A stretch of 64,000 bases of DNA, from the NCBI GenBank assembly GCA_015057025.1, contig SVFD01000001.1, forward strand, positions 558,001 to 622,000, given 5' to 3'. Under the pieces are notes generated by a model, which was not told where the DNA came from, made no database searches, and worked only from the letters and a program-made list of their open reading frames with translations. The translations under genes were made by a program, and so were the position numbers. Below, piece after piece: positions 52,500 to 61,669 of this stretch. The stretch comes from Lachnospiraceae bacterium (GTDB taxonomy: Bacteria > Bacillota > Clostridia > Lachnospirales > Lachnospiraceae). Position 1 is the stretch's first letter; each line of letters begins with the position of its first letter.

Positions 52500-52580
52500 T
52501 TATGTACGATATATACCACTTGGACCGTGGCGGAGAAAGGTGCAATCCGGACTGACAGAAGGATTGCGGAAAGGATTATT

Positions 52581-53432
52581 ATGGGTATAAACGGAGTAGA
52601 TTCATACTATACACAAGATTTTGCAGTACAGAATCAGGAAAAAGGGAATGATTCTTTGACTACAGAATTTGAGTTAAAAGGTAATACTGCGACATCGCAG
52701 GAAAATGCAGGTAATAAAAAGCCACTCGGTCTTACGACTGTCGGAAACCAAGGCTATGTAGCTACATATGCGGATTCTTCTACGGCGCAGGATCCTGTTA
52801 TTAAGGTGGGAGATTGTGAGATTCACGTCAATGATGTGGATCCGCGCAATGCTACCAAAATGGAAATGTTTGCGTTGATGTCTTATATGGAGGATAAAGG
52901 GCTTATTCAAAACCGGGGTATGAAGTCTTTTAACAAGATGACAGCGTATGCTTCGCAGGCAGAATACAATGGATATTGCAATGGTATTTATGACGAAAAT
53001 GCGGCATGGACAACGAAGCGGGACTGGACAGGAATCCTGGAAAACGCGAAAGGAAGTTTTATGCGTAATCCGCAGACTTATAAACAAGGTTTGGAGTGCG
53101 AAAACATCATTGATAATTTAGGAAAGTGGAGTGTGGCTTCTTATGCGTCCGGCGAAGAAACGAAAACTGACGATTACTGGAAAATAATCAGCGACAGAAA
53201 AAATGAAATCTATGAGAAAGTAAAGAACGGTGACACGGAAGAAACATTTCAGATTGGAGGCAGTTCTTTTACACAGAAAGAATGGGATAAGTTGCTTTCG
53301 GAAGTAGATGACATTATGGAAGAAGTGCGCAAGGCGATGCGGGAAGAGCATCAGAAGCGTGTTGAAGAGGCTACAGAGGAAGAAAACGTAAAAAGGGCGG
53401 AAGGTATAGTTGAGGCGGATATAGTATCTTAA
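52581..53432 (+). CDS. Unknown protein of the flagellum-flavoured cluster
   Basis: The ATG at 52581 follows GGAAAGGA; 283 residues, no signal peptide. The N-terminus (MGINGVDSYYTQDFAVQN) resembles the short unstructured starts of flagellar export substrates. A domain with VKVGDCEIHVNDVDPRNATKMEMFALMSYMEDKGL follows, then helices ending in a Glu-rich tail. I do not recognise the family; the sigma-28-like promoter upstream connects it to motility genes. Confidence 0.7.
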   Translation: MGINGVDSYYTQDFAVQNQEKGNDSLTTEFELKGNTATSQENAGNKKPLGLTTVGNQGYVATYADSSTAQDPVIKVGDCEIHVNDVDPRNATKMEMFALMSYMEDKGLIQNRGMKSFNKMTAYASQAEYNGYCNGIYDENAAWTTKRDWTGILENAKGSFMRNPQTYKQGLECENIIDNLGKWSVASYASGEETKTDDYWKIISDRKNEIYEKVKNGDTEETFQIGGSSFTQKEWDKLLSEVDDIMEEVRKAMREEHQKRVEEATEEENVKRAEGIVEADIVS

Positions 53433-53455
53433 GGATTTCAATATTTTACCGATAT
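53429..53455 (+). promoter_or_regulatory. Second sigma-28-like promoter
   Basis: TTAA, 15 bases, ACCGATAT, and the flanks also resemble the site at 52411 (both continue ATA and later ATAAG). It begins 4 bases before the end of the 52581 gene and would drive the gene at 53514. Confidence 0.6.
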
Positions 53456-53513
53456 ATACGATAAGAGAGTTTAGGTAAAAGGATTTACCGTTAGGAATAC
53501 ACGGAGGTATATT

Positions 53514-54254
53514 ATGATATCGGGAACCATATATAACGCGGGCAAAATGCTTGAACTGACTCGGAAATGGGAGCAGAAGAAAAATTCTGGCAATATTGTT
53601 AAAAGACAAGAGAAAGAATTGACACCTGAAGAACGTCAATTGCAGAATTATCAGGAAGATTTGGAGAGAATGCGCGAGGGCAATGAATACAGTGCTATTT
53701 ATGCCAAAATTCAGAGCGGGCAAGATTTGAGTCCGGCTGAGGAAGATAAACTTCGCGCAAGGGACCCTAAAATGTATATGGAATATAAAGCCGATAAGAT
53801 GGAGCAGGAAGCCTACGAGAAAAGGCTGAAAAACTGCCGTACCAAGGAAGAAGCACAGAAACTTCACGTGAACCGCATGAACGGCAAACTTTCGGAGTTG
53901 AAATCCATCGTGAATAATCCTAACATACCTAAAAGCGAGAAGATAAAAGAAGCACAGCGTATATTGGGTGATACAAACAAAACAGTTCAGGTATTTCAGG
54001 AATTTGCAAAAAGCGCTGAATTTAAAGACCTGCCTACGGAAGAAGAAATTATGAAAGCAAAGCAGGCAGAAGCTGAGTACAATAAAGAGAAGGTTTCTGT
54101 TGATAGTGATGCCGAAGGCGAGATGAAAGAGCAAACAGAAGTTATTACTGATATTTCCGCATCTGATAAAAAGATTCTGGAAGAAATGTATGAACTTGAG
54201 GAAAAGCATTTTGGCGAGGAAAAAAAGACAGTGAAGATTGACGTGGTACTGTAA
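53514..54254 (+). CDS. Charged helical protein of the flagellum-flavoured cluster
   Basis: A 246-residue, strongly charged helical protein. A central region (ELTPEERQLQNYQEDLERMREGNEYSAIYAKIQSGQDLSPAEEDKLRARDPKMY) is followed by long helices rich in Lys and Glu. There is no signal peptide or transmembrane segment. ACGGAGG precedes the start. A long antisense frame covers this gene but has no start signal. Function unknown; the promoter suggests co-expression with the preceding gene. Confidence 0.72.
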   Translation: MISGTIYNAGKMLELTRKWEQKKNSGNIVKRQEKELTPEERQLQNYQEDLERMREGNEYSAIYAKIQSGQDLSPAEEDKLRARDPKMYMEYKADKMEQEAYEKRLKNCRTKEEAQKLHVNRMNGKLSELKSIVNNPNIPKSEKIKEAQRILGDTNKTVQVFQEFAKSAEFKDLPTEEEIMKAKQAEAEYNKEKVSVDSDAEGEMKEQTEVITDISASDKKILEEMYELEEKHFGEEKKTVKIDVVL

Positions 54255-54295
54255 TTCATGTTTCAGAATATAAGATAAGGATGGGTGAATTTCGA

Positions 54296-55204
54296 ATGAA
54301 TAAAGAAAAGAGTAGTAAAATTAATAAAAAGAATAATATGCTTATCATTGTGGGAATACTGGCCGTGTTAAATCTTTTACTTGGCTTATGTCCATTGGTA
54401 CAATGTATGAAAAATACAATAATGTTTTATACGGAAAGCGTAGATCATGGATATATAATTCCTAATTTTCAGATGTTAGCCGGTGTGAGCATCATTGCGC
54501 CGCATCTGATTGCGATTCTCTTGATTGATATATCCTTTTTACTTATGGCAATCGGAGGATTTTGCAGGAATAATATTGTTTCTGCAATTGGTCTTGCTTT
54601 GTGCGGAATCGCTTATATTCCGGCTAGATTATTTGATTATTTTTCGGATTTTATTGCGAGTGCGGACTGGATAAAATTTTGTATGGATTTTGAGGATTTG
54701 TTTGGGGCATTTTCTTATACTTCCCCACAGGATTATTTAAGACAGACTAATTTTTTTGCGGTATTATTGATTGGATTTTCCATATTATGTGTAGTAATTC
54801 TTCTTATTATGAGAACTGCCAATGCGAAAAAAAAGTGGGCCCAAATTCTTGGTTCCGTATTAGCGGTTCTGGCAACTTTGAATATTGTCATCACCGGCTT
54901 TATTGATATTATTTTGCTGAATATAAGAAATGGTATGTATTATTCTTTGACAGAAAGGGTTTCCTATTTAACATATTTTTTCGGCAATATCAAATATATA
55001 TTAGCGAAGTATTTTGAGGCGGACAGTTTTAATTCTATTTCTCTTTTGGAACCGATAGAATTTATATTTATTGATGCTTTTCTTATCTTCAGCATCAGTA
55101 TCATTGCGATTTCATCTGCTGTCATGATTATAAGAAAGAAAGCGGATAAGAAGGCTTCAGAATCATCACAGGAAAACACTATCGTTGTATCTGTACAAGA
55201 ATAG
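54296..55204 (+). CDS. Six-helix membrane protein of unknown function
   Basis: The ATG at 54296 is better spaced from GGTGA than the ATG at 54281. The 302-residue protein has about six transmembrane helices with Lys-rich N-terminus and C-terminus. It follows the flagellum-flavoured genes in the same orientation but has no shared motif with them. Its sequence is low in diagnostic residues; no transporter motif is seen. Confidence 0.7.
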   Translation: MNKEKSSKINKKNNMLIIVGILAVLNLLLGLCPLVQCMKNTIMFYTESVDHGYIIPNFQMLAGVSIIAPHLIAILLIDISFLLMAIGGFCRNNIVSAIGLALCGIAYIPARLFDYFSDFIASADWIKFCMDFEDLFGAFSYTSPQDYLRQTNFFAVLLIGFSILCVVILLIMRTANAKKKWAQILGSVLAVLATLNIVITGFIDIILLNIRNGMYYSLTERVSYLTYFFGNIKYILAKYFEADSFNSISLLEPIEFIFIDAFLIFSISIIAISSAVMIIRKKADKKASESSQENTIVVSVQE

Positions 55205-55215
55205 AAAAAATATTC

Positions 55216-55244
55216 TTGACTTCTTCCGCAAACTATGTTACATT
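55216..55244 (+). promoter_or_regulatory. infC: Promoter of the infC-rpmI-rplT operon
   Basis: TTGACT, 17 bases, TACATT, giving a leader of about 180 bases before infC. Confidence 0.7.
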
Positions 55245-55250
55245 TACATA

Positions 55251-55390
55251 CGGTCAGTAGACCATAGCAAGCAGAGTTATCCACTCTCACCCTGCGACAA
55301 TTGAGTTTCAGGCGTTTATGATTTTTATAAAATAAGGCGCAAGCCCTAATTTTGTATTTTGAGTGGATGGTTTATGCTATCCACTTTTTT
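55251..55390 (+). ncRNA. L20-type leader with transcription attenuator
   Basis: A terminator hairpin at 55362-55385 (AGTGGATGG / CTATCCACT) is followed by T6 directly before infC. An upstream segment ATCCACTC (55279-55286) can pair with GAGTGGAT (55361-55368) and would break the terminator. In Bacillus, ribosomal protein L20 binds such a leader and promotes termination. The pairing is seen; L20 control is by family knowledge. Confidence 0.75.
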
Positions 55391-55432
55391 GGTGATTTAA
55401 AACAACGAATTCTTTTATGGAGGTGCAAGGTC

Positions 55433-55939
55433 ATTAACGATTTTTTTATTAACGAACAGATTAGAGACAAAGAAGTACGTGTAATCGGAGCAGACGGCGA
55501 ACAGGTTGGTGTTATGTCTGCGAAAGAAGCAATGAAGATGGCAGAAGATGCAGGATTGGATCTTATCAAGATTGCCCCTACAGCGAAGCCCCCTGTATGC
55601 AAGATTGCAGATTACGGTAAATTTCGTTATGAGCAGGCACGTAAGGAAAAGGATGCCAAGAAGAAGCAGAAGACTGTAGAAATTAAAGAAATTCGTCTTT
55701 CACCCAACATTGATACGAATGACTTAAATACCAAGATGAATTCTGCAAGAAAGTTCTTAACCAAGGGAGATAAGGTAAAGGTTACCTTACGTTTCCGTGG
55801 ACGTGAAATGGCACATATGGCCAACAGCAAGCATATTTTGGACGATTTCGCGGCAGGACTTGCGGATGTGGCAGTAGTTGACAAAGAGCCTAAGGTGGAA
55901 GGCAAGAGCATGACAATGTTTTTAACTGAGAAACGCTAA
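55433..55939 (+). CDS. infC: Translation initiation factor IF-3 (AUU start)
   Basis: The start is ATT 55433 (INDFFINEQIRDKEVRVIG), 7 bases after GGAGGTG; an ATT-type start on infC is conserved in bacteria and lets IF-3 limit its own translation. The 168-residue protein has the N-domain (about 1-75), linker KFRYEQARKEKDAKKKQK and C-domain (EIRLSPNIDTNDLNTKM...MTMFLTEKR). It binds the 30S subunit and checks start codons. Confidence 0.95.
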   Translation: MNDFFINEQIRDKEVRVIGADGEQVGVMSAKEAMKMAEDAGLDLIKIAPTAKPPVCKIADYGKFRYEQARKEKDAKKKQKTVEIKEIRLSPNIDTNDLNTKMNSARKFLTKGDKVKVTLRFRGREMAHMANSKHILDDFAAGLADVAVVDKEPKVEGKSMTMFLTEKR

Positions 55940-55982
55940 GGCACAGTTAAAATAGAAAGATTTTAATCAGGAGGAACGAACA

Positions 55983-56180
55983 ATGCCTAAAATGAAAACA
56001 AGCAGAGCAGCTGCAAAGCGCTTTAAAGTGACAGGAACCGGTAAATTAAAGAGAAGCAAAGCTTATAAGAGTCATATCTTAACAAAGAAGTCTACAAAGA
56101 GAAAACGTAACTTAAGACAGTCTGCTATTACAGATGCAACAAACGTTAAGAATATGAAGAAGATTTTACCTTATATCTAA
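55983..56180 (+). CDS. rpmI: Ribosomal protein L35
   Basis: A 65-residue basic protein beginning [30 protein letters not shown], with the usual [15 protein letters not shown] region. It belongs to the 50S subunit and sits between infC and rplT as in most bacteria. CAGGAGG precedes the start. Confidence 0.96.
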   Translation: MPKMKTSRAAAKRFKVTGTGKLKRSKAYKSHILTKKSTKRKRNLRQSAITDATNVKNMKKILPYI

Positions 56181-56198
56181 GTAGGAGGAAGATAAGAA

Positions 56199-56555
56199 AT
56201 GGCTAGAATTAAAGGCGGCTTAAATGCTAAGAAAAAACATAATAGAGTATTAAAACTTGCAAAAGGTTACAGAGGAGCAAGATCTAAGCAGTATCGTGTT
56301 GCTAAGCAGTCAGTTATGAGAGCTTTAACTTCCGCTTACGCAGGCAGAAAGCAGAACAAGCGTCAGTTCAGACGTCTTTGGATTGCACGTATCAACGCTG
56401 CAGCAAGAATGAACGGTTTATCATACAGCAAGTTCATGTATGGTTTAAAGCTTGCTAACATCGACATCAACAGAAAGATGCTTGCTGAAATGGCAATCAA
56501 CGATGCGGCAGGATTTACAGCTTTAGCAGATATTGCTAAGAGTAAAATTGCTTAA
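56199..56555 (+). CDS. rplT: Ribosomal protein L20
   Basis: A 118-residue basic protein with the family motifs [12 protein letters not shown]-like start, [16 protein letters not shown] and [13 protein letters not shown]. It assembles early on 23S rRNA and in Firmicutes represses its own operon through the leader. A GGAGG site precedes the start; a UUCG-loop terminator follows. Confidence 0.96.
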   Translation: MARIKGGLNAKKKHNRVLKLAKGYRGARSKQYRVAKQSVMRALTSAYAGRKQNKRQFRRLWIARINAAARMNGLSYSKFMYGLKLANIDINRKMLAEMAINDAAGFTALADIAKSKIA

Positions 56556-56591
56556 TTGATTTTAAAATGGAATTTGTGCATTGGCACATTT

Positions 56592-56618
56592 AAAAAGACA
56601 GGTTCGCCTGTCTTTTTT
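56592..56618 (+). terminator. Terminator of the infC-rpmI-rplT operon
   Basis: An 11-bp stem AAAAAGACAGG with a TTCG tetraloop and a T7 end, about 37 bases after rplT. Confidence 0.92.
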
Positions 56619-56742
56619 TATGTAAAATATGCATTTTCGTCGTTTTTTCCTTGCAATAATGGACAACCTATAATAAACTGATATAGTATGGTTTAATATG
56701 TGGATATTATCGTCTTACATAAATAATAAGGAGAAAAAGGTT

Positions 56743-58068
56743 ATGCAGAATGAAAAGCAGAGATATTTGTTCTGGCTTAAAATTTTACTCACGATAGCCG
56801 CCCTGACTTTGGGTGTAATTTATTTTAAACAGATTTTGGCATTTGTTAGAGAAGGTTTTAGCATTATATCACCGTTCTTAATCGGGGCGCTGATTGCTTT
56901 TATTTTGAATTTGCCTATGCGCAGTATCGAAAAGCATCTTTTTGGTAAGGCTAAAGGTAAGTTTTGGTTAAAAATAAAGCGTCCGGTCAGTATTGTTTTG
57001 TCTATTGTGTTTATTTGCGGCTTATTAACATTACTTGCTTTCGCAGTGATTCCACAGGTGGTGGAAACTGCTGAGATGATACCGGATAAAGTTTCGGCTT
57101 TTTGGTATTCGACCTTGGAGTGGTTGGAAGCTTTGCTTGCTAAATATCCTAAGGAAACAGAAATGGTTATGGTAGAGCTTAATAAGCTGAGTGAAATAAA
57201 GGTTGACTGGCAGGCACTGATTATACAGGTAAAAGATTTCTTTTTTACAGGTTTTGGCGGTTCTTTTATTAAGAATATATTCAGTATCACCGGTAAAATC
57301 GGTGGGGGTATTTTTAATGCGGTTATTGCAATTATCTTCTCGATTTATATTCTTGCTCAGAAAGAGAAGCTTTGCATGCAGGGAAAACGAATTATGAGTG
57401 CTTTTCTCTCAGAGAAGGCATATCGGAAAACTGCAAAAGTAATTAGTGTTTTAATGACCAATACCAGCAATTTTATTGCAGGTCAGTGCATCGAAGCAGT
57501 AATCTTAGGCTTGCTTACCATGATTGCCATGGCAATTTTTAAATTTGACTATATTCTGTTGGTGGGTGTATTAGTTGCATTTACAGCATTAATTCCTGTA
57601 GTTGGAGGTTTTATCGGTTGCGGTATCGGTGCATTTTTGTTCCTGATTGATAATCCTGTAACAGCATTGTGGTTTGTCGTACTTTTTATTGTGGTACAGC
57701 AGATTGAAGGAAACTTAATTTACCCTTATGTGGTAGGAAATACAGTGGGACTTCCATCTATGTGGATTCTTGCAGCAATCACTGTCGGTGGAAGTGTAAT
57801 GGGTATCAGCGGTATGTTGTTCTTCATCCCCTTATTCTCGACTGCTTATATGTTGCTTCGAGATGAAGTGAATGAGCGAAACGGCAGGAAAGCCTGGACC
57901 GAGGCGGCCCTAAAAGAGAAGATAAAAGCCCACGATGATGAAGAGGATATTAAGAAGAAGCAGAATAAGCTGTTTGCACTTTTTAAGAAAAAGGATAGGG
58001 TTGTAAAAAGTGATAAGAATAAAAATGGGAAGAGCACTAATACAGTCGGTGAAGAGAAAGAAAAATAA
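56743..58068 (+). CDS. AI-2E family permease-like membrane protein
   Basis: The ATG at 56743 follows AAGGAG; 441 residues. About eight transmembrane helices with the AI-2E family layout: two N-terminal helices, a long extracytoplasmic-helix region, and a C-terminal bundle with GGFIGCGIGAF and QQIEGNLIYPYVVG (the conserved P-x-V-x-G-x-x block). A Lys-rich cytoplasmic tail follows (about 380-441). Some relatives export AI-2 or act as Na+/H+ antiporters; the substrate here is unknown. Confidence 0.86.
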   Translation: MQNEKQRYLFWLKILLTIAALTLGVIYFKQILAFVREGFSIISPFLIGALIAFILNLPMRSIEKHLFGKAKGKFWLKIKRPVSIVLSIVFICGLLTLLAFAVIPQVVETAEMIPDKVSAFWYSTLEWLEALLAKYPKETEMVMVELNKLSEIKVDWQALIIQVKDFFFTGFGGSFIKNIFSITGKIGGGIFNAVIAIIFSIYILAQKEKLCMQGKRIMSAFLSEKAYRKTAKVISVLMTNTSNFIAGQCIEAVILGLLTMIAMAIFKFDYILLVGVLVAFTALIPVVGGFIGCGIGAFLFLIDNPVTALWFVVLFIVVQQIEGNLIYPYVVGNTVGLPSMWILAAITVGGSVMGISGMLFFIPLFSTAYMLLRDEVNERNGRKAWTEAALKEKIKAHDDEEDIKKKQNKLFALFKKKDRVVKSDKNKNGKSTNTVGEEKEK

Positions 58069-58143
58069 TTTTTAGAAGTTTTAATAAACAAAAGAAATAT
58101 AAACGCATCTTTATATTTAAAGTGTGCAAGATGGGAGAAAACA

Positions 58144-60078
58144 ATGAAAGAAAAGAAAGAATTAACAGTGGTTTCCATTATTTTAGGAATCTTGCTGGCA
58201 GTTATTTTCGGTGCTGCCAATGCGTATTTGGGACTTAGAGTTGGTATGACAGTATCGGCTTCTATTCCTGCAGCGGTAATTTCTATGGCAATTATCCGTT
58301 TTATTTTACGCAGAAACTCTATTGTGGAAAACAATATGGTACAGACTATCGGTTCTGCCGGTGAATCTTTGGCGGCCGGTGCGATTTTTACCATGCCGGT
58401 ATTGTTTATGTGGGCAATCGAAGACGGCAGTGCAATGCCCAGTCTTCTTGAAATTATGTTGATTGCCTTGTGCGGCGGTATTTTGGGTGTACTTTTCATG
58501 GTGCCCTTACGTCAGACCTTAATTGTGGATGAACATGACAAGCTTCCTTATCCCGAAGGAACTGCATGTGCACAGGTTTTACAGGCCGGTGCCAGTGGTG
58601 GTGCAAAGGCAGGTACCGTATTCAGCGGTCTTGGTATTGCGGCAGTTTATAAGTTCATCGCAGACGGAATTAAAATCTTCCCTTCGGAAGTTGATTTCAG
58701 TATCAAAAAGTACAAAGGTGCAGGTATCGGTGTAGACGTTTTACCCGCATTGCTTGGTGTGGGTTATATCTGCGGTGCCAAAACTTCAGCATATATGTTT
58801 GCCGGCGGTGTACTTTCATGGCTTGTACTTATGCCTTTGATTTCCCTTTTTGGCGGAGATATGATTATGTATCCCGGTGAAATCGCAATTCAGGATATGG
58901 GAACCTGGGATCTTTGGAAATGTTATATCAGATACATCGGCGCAGGTGCGGTTGCAGCCGGCGGTATCATCAGTTTAATTAAATCATTACCTTTGATTAT
59001 CAAAACTTTTACACAGAGTATTAAAGGATTTAAATCAAACAAGGATGACCTTCCTATTTGGATGATTCTTGGCGGTGTGCTTGTTGTAGCCGTTGCAATG
59101 TGGTTGATTCCGGCAATTCCCGTTAACTTCTTCGGTGCATTGATTATTATCGTATTCGGTTTCTTCTTTGCAACCGTTTCATCCCGTATGGTAGGTATTG
59201 TAGGTAGCAGTAATAACCCTATTTCCGGTATGACCATTGCAGCGTTGATTATTGTATCCATCCTTTTAAAAGCAACCGGTAACGGCGGTAAGGAAGCTAT
59301 GGTTGCGGCTATCGCAATCGGTACTGTTGTTTGTATCGTTGCAGCTATGGCGGGTGATACCTCACAGGATTTAAAGACAGGTTTCCTTGTAGGTGCTACT
59401 CCTAAGAAACAGCAGATTGGTGAGTTAATCGGTGCAGTGGTTTCGGCTCTTGCAATCGGTGGTGTGCTTTACCTTTTAAATGAAGCATGGAGTTATGGCT
59501 CGGCAGAACTTCCTGCTCCTCAGGCAGGCATTATGAAACTGGTAGTTGAAGGTGTTATGGGTGAAAATCTGCCTTGGGGTCTTATCATTGCAGGTGCCGG
59601 CATTGCAATTGCCATGGAAATCATTGGTGGTTCCGTACTTCCTTTTGCAGTAGGTATGTATTTGCCTATCCACTTGAGTGCACCCATCATGTGCGGTGGT
59701 CTTGTAAAGCTTCTTGTTGAAAAGAATAAAAAAGCAAAAGCAGAGGAGAGAGAAGGACAGCTTGAAAATGGTATTCTTTTCTCATCAGGTATGATTGCAG
59801 GTGAAGGTTTAATCGGTATCCTTCTTGCAATTCTTGCTATTATTCCTACAGGTAAAGTGGATGCAGATGGTTTATCCATCAGTGTGGGACAGTTTATCGA
59901 CCTTTCCGGTAAATTCTCAACAGGAAATATCGGTGGTCTGGTATTCTTTGCATTATTGATTGGTTCATTCTTATTCTTTATTTATAAAAAGCATAAACCT
60001 TCTTTGGAAGAAGTAACAAGAGCAGAAATTGATGCTGAAGTTGCTGCAATGGAAGGTGTTGATAAAGAGCAGGAATAA
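58144..60078 (+). CDS. OPT-family oligopeptide transporter
   Basis: A 644-residue membrane protein with 14 or more helices and OPT hallmarks: AANAYLGLRVGMTVSASIPAAV near the start, NNMVQTIGSAGESLAAG, and PYPEGTACAQVLQAG. These proton-coupled symporters take up short peptides or metal chelates. The dipeptidase PepD gene follows after 65 bp, so peptide import with intracellular hydrolysis is the natural reading. Confidence 0.93.
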   Translation: MKEKKELTVVSIILGILLAVIFGAANAYLGLRVGMTVSASIPAAVISMAIIRFILRRNSIVENNMVQTIGSAGESLAAGAIFTMPVLFMWAIEDGSAMPSLLEIMLIALCGGILGVLFMVPLRQTLIVDEHDKLPYPEGTACAQVLQAGASGGAKAGTVFSGLGIAAVYKFIADGIKIFPSEVDFSIKKYKGAGIGVDVLPALLGVGYICGAKTSAYMFAGGVLSWLVLMPLISLFGGDMIMYPGEIAIQDMGTWDLWKCYIRYIGAGAVAAGGIISLIKSLPLIIKTFTQSIKGFKSNKDDLPIWMILGGVLVVAVAMWLIPAIPVNFFGALIIIVFGFFFATVSSRMVGIVGSSNNPISGMTIAALIIVSILLKATGNGGKEAMVAAIAIGTVVCIVAAMAGDTSQDLKTGFLVGATPKKQQIGELIGAVVSALAIGGVLYLLNEAWSYGSAELPAPQAGIMKLVVEGVMGENLPWGLIIAGAGIAIAMEIIGGSVLPFAVGMYLPIHLSAPIMCGGLVKLLVEKNKKAKAEEREGQLENGILFSSGMIAGEGLIGILLAILAIIPTGKVDADGLSISVGQFIDLSGKFSTGNIGGLVFFALLIGSFLFFIYKKHKPSLEEVTRAEIDAEVAAMEGVDKEQE

Positions 60079-60143
60079 AGCATTATAAAATTTAAAAATC
60101 ATAAGATAAAGAAATATAAGAGATTTATCTGTGAGGTATTTTT

Positions 60144-61595
60144 ATGAATTTAAATGATTTACAGCCCAAAGAGGTATTTCGGTTTTTTTATGAAATATGC
60201 CGGATACCTCACGGCAGTTATAATATTGATGCCATCAGTGATTATCTGGTGGCATTTGCCAAAGAAAGAAATCTGGAAGTTGTTCAGGACGAGTTAAAGA
60301 ACGTTATCATCAAAAAGCCTGCAACAGAAGGCTACGAGAAAGAAGAAACCCTGATTTTACAGGGCCATATGGATATGGTTGCCGTAAAAGATGCAGAATC
60401 GGATATCGATTTGGAAAAAGAATCCTTGCGCCTGAATTTTAAAGACGGCTGTCTCTATGCAGAAGGCACAAGTCTTGGCGGTGATGACGGTATTGCCATT
60501 GCTTATGCCCTGGCAATTCTGGATTCTGATACAATCAAACACCCGGCTTTGGAAGTAGTGATTACCGTAAACGAAGAAGTGGGAATGGATGGTGCCATCG
60601 GCATTGATTTATCCGGGTTAAAAGGTACAAGACTTTTAAACATTGATTCAGAGGAAGAAGGTGTGTTGCTTACTTCCTGTGCCGGCGGTATGCGCGTACA
60701 CGCCGTACTTCCTGTAAATAAAGTGCCTTTGGAAGGTGCTTGTGTGGAAATTACCCTAAGCGGTCTAAAAGGCGGGCATTCCGGTGCAGAAATTCATCAC
60801 GGTAGAGCCAATGCTAACCATACAATGGGCAGAATTTTAGCAGAGCTTTCTAAGAAAATGTCTTTCGGTATCGTAGAAATTTCCGGCGGTGAAAAGGACA
60901 ATGCGATTCCCTTGTATGCGGAGTCTGTACTGGCAGTTAAAGATGTGGATATGGCATTGATGAAAGCGGAATTAGAAGCATTGGAGGTAATGCTTAACAA
61001 GGAATATGCGGGCAAGGAAGAGAATATTTTAATTACTCTGCGTAAAAAAGAATGTGAAAACACTATGATGGCAGATAATGCCTCTACAGCGCGCATTTGT
61101 GAGTATCTCTGTGCGGTTCCTGATGGTGTAATCGCTATGAGCGGATTAAACCAAGGCTTTGTGGAAACATCGCTTAATTTGGGTGTTTTAAAGCTTACAG
61201 AGGCAGGCCTGGAAGCAGATTATGCATTGCGAAGCAGTATTGAGCAGTCGAAACTTTTCCTGCGTGACAGAGTGGATATGATTACGAGAGCTTTTGGCGG
61301 AACCTGCGAATTCTCCGGAGATTATCCCGGCTGGGAGTATAAGGCGGTTTCTCCCCTACGCGATAAAATGATTCGCGTTTATGAAGAGTGCTATGGAAGT
61401 TCACCGGAAGTGACGGCAATTCATGCCGGCTTGGAATGCGGTATTCTTTTGGAAAAAAAGAAAGACTTGGATTGTATTTCCTTTGGACCGGATATTTATG
61501 ATATCCATACCACAAAGGAACGTATGCCGGTTTATTCTGTAAAGAGAACATGGGAATATCTCTTGGCGGTGCTTGCGGAGAAAGAGAATGAGTAG
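60144..61595 (+). CDS. pepD: Aminoacyl-histidine dipeptidase (M20 family)
   Basis: A 483-residue M20C metallopeptidase with the metal-ligand blocks LQGHMDMV (His80 region), SLGGDDGIAIAYALA, VNEEVGMDGA (catalytic Glu pair), NIDSEEEG and a C-terminal His region IHAGLECGIL. The dimerisation lid spans about 205-380. It cleaves dipeptides in the cytoplasm using two zinc-type ions. Its position after the OPT transporter supports peptide use as nutrients. Confidence 0.93.
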   Translation: MNLNDLQPKEVFRFFYEICRIPHGSYNIDAISDYLVAFAKERNLEVVQDELKNVIIKKPATEGYEKEETLILQGHMDMVAVKDAESDIDLEKESLRLNFKDGCLYAEGTSLGGDDGIAIAYALAILDSDTIKHPALEVVITVNEEVGMDGAIGIDLSGLKGTRLLNIDSEEEGVLLTSCAGGMRVHAVLPVNKVPLEGACVEITLSGLKGGHSGAEIHHGRANANHTMGRILAELSKKMSFGIVEISGGEKDNAIPLYAESVLAVKDVDMALMKAELEALEVMLNKEYAGKEENILITLRKKECENTMMADNASTARICEYLCAVPDGVIAMSGLNQGFVETSLNLGVLKLTEAGLEADYALRSSIEQSKLFLRDRVDMITRAFGGTCEFSGDYPGWEYKAVSPLRDKMIRVYEECYGSSPEVTAIHAGLECGILLEKKKDLDCISFGPDIYDIHTTKERMPVYSVKRTWEYLLAVLAEKENE

Positions 61596-61669
61596 ATAGA
61601 TTCTGAGATATAAGGAATTTATATAAAAGTAACCAATGATTTTATACATTACAGAGAGGTAAAAATCTT

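Noticed and set aside
52541-52566. Inverted repeat GCAATCC...GGATTGC before the 52581 gene
   Set aside because: Short 7-bp arms just before the ribosome binding site; could be chance and no regulator can be linked.
53118-54209. A 363-codon minus-strand open frame rich in Phe and Leu
   Set aside because: It is the mirror of Lys/Glu-rich coding sequence in the plus-strand gene at 53514 and the end of 52581, with no ribosome binding site.
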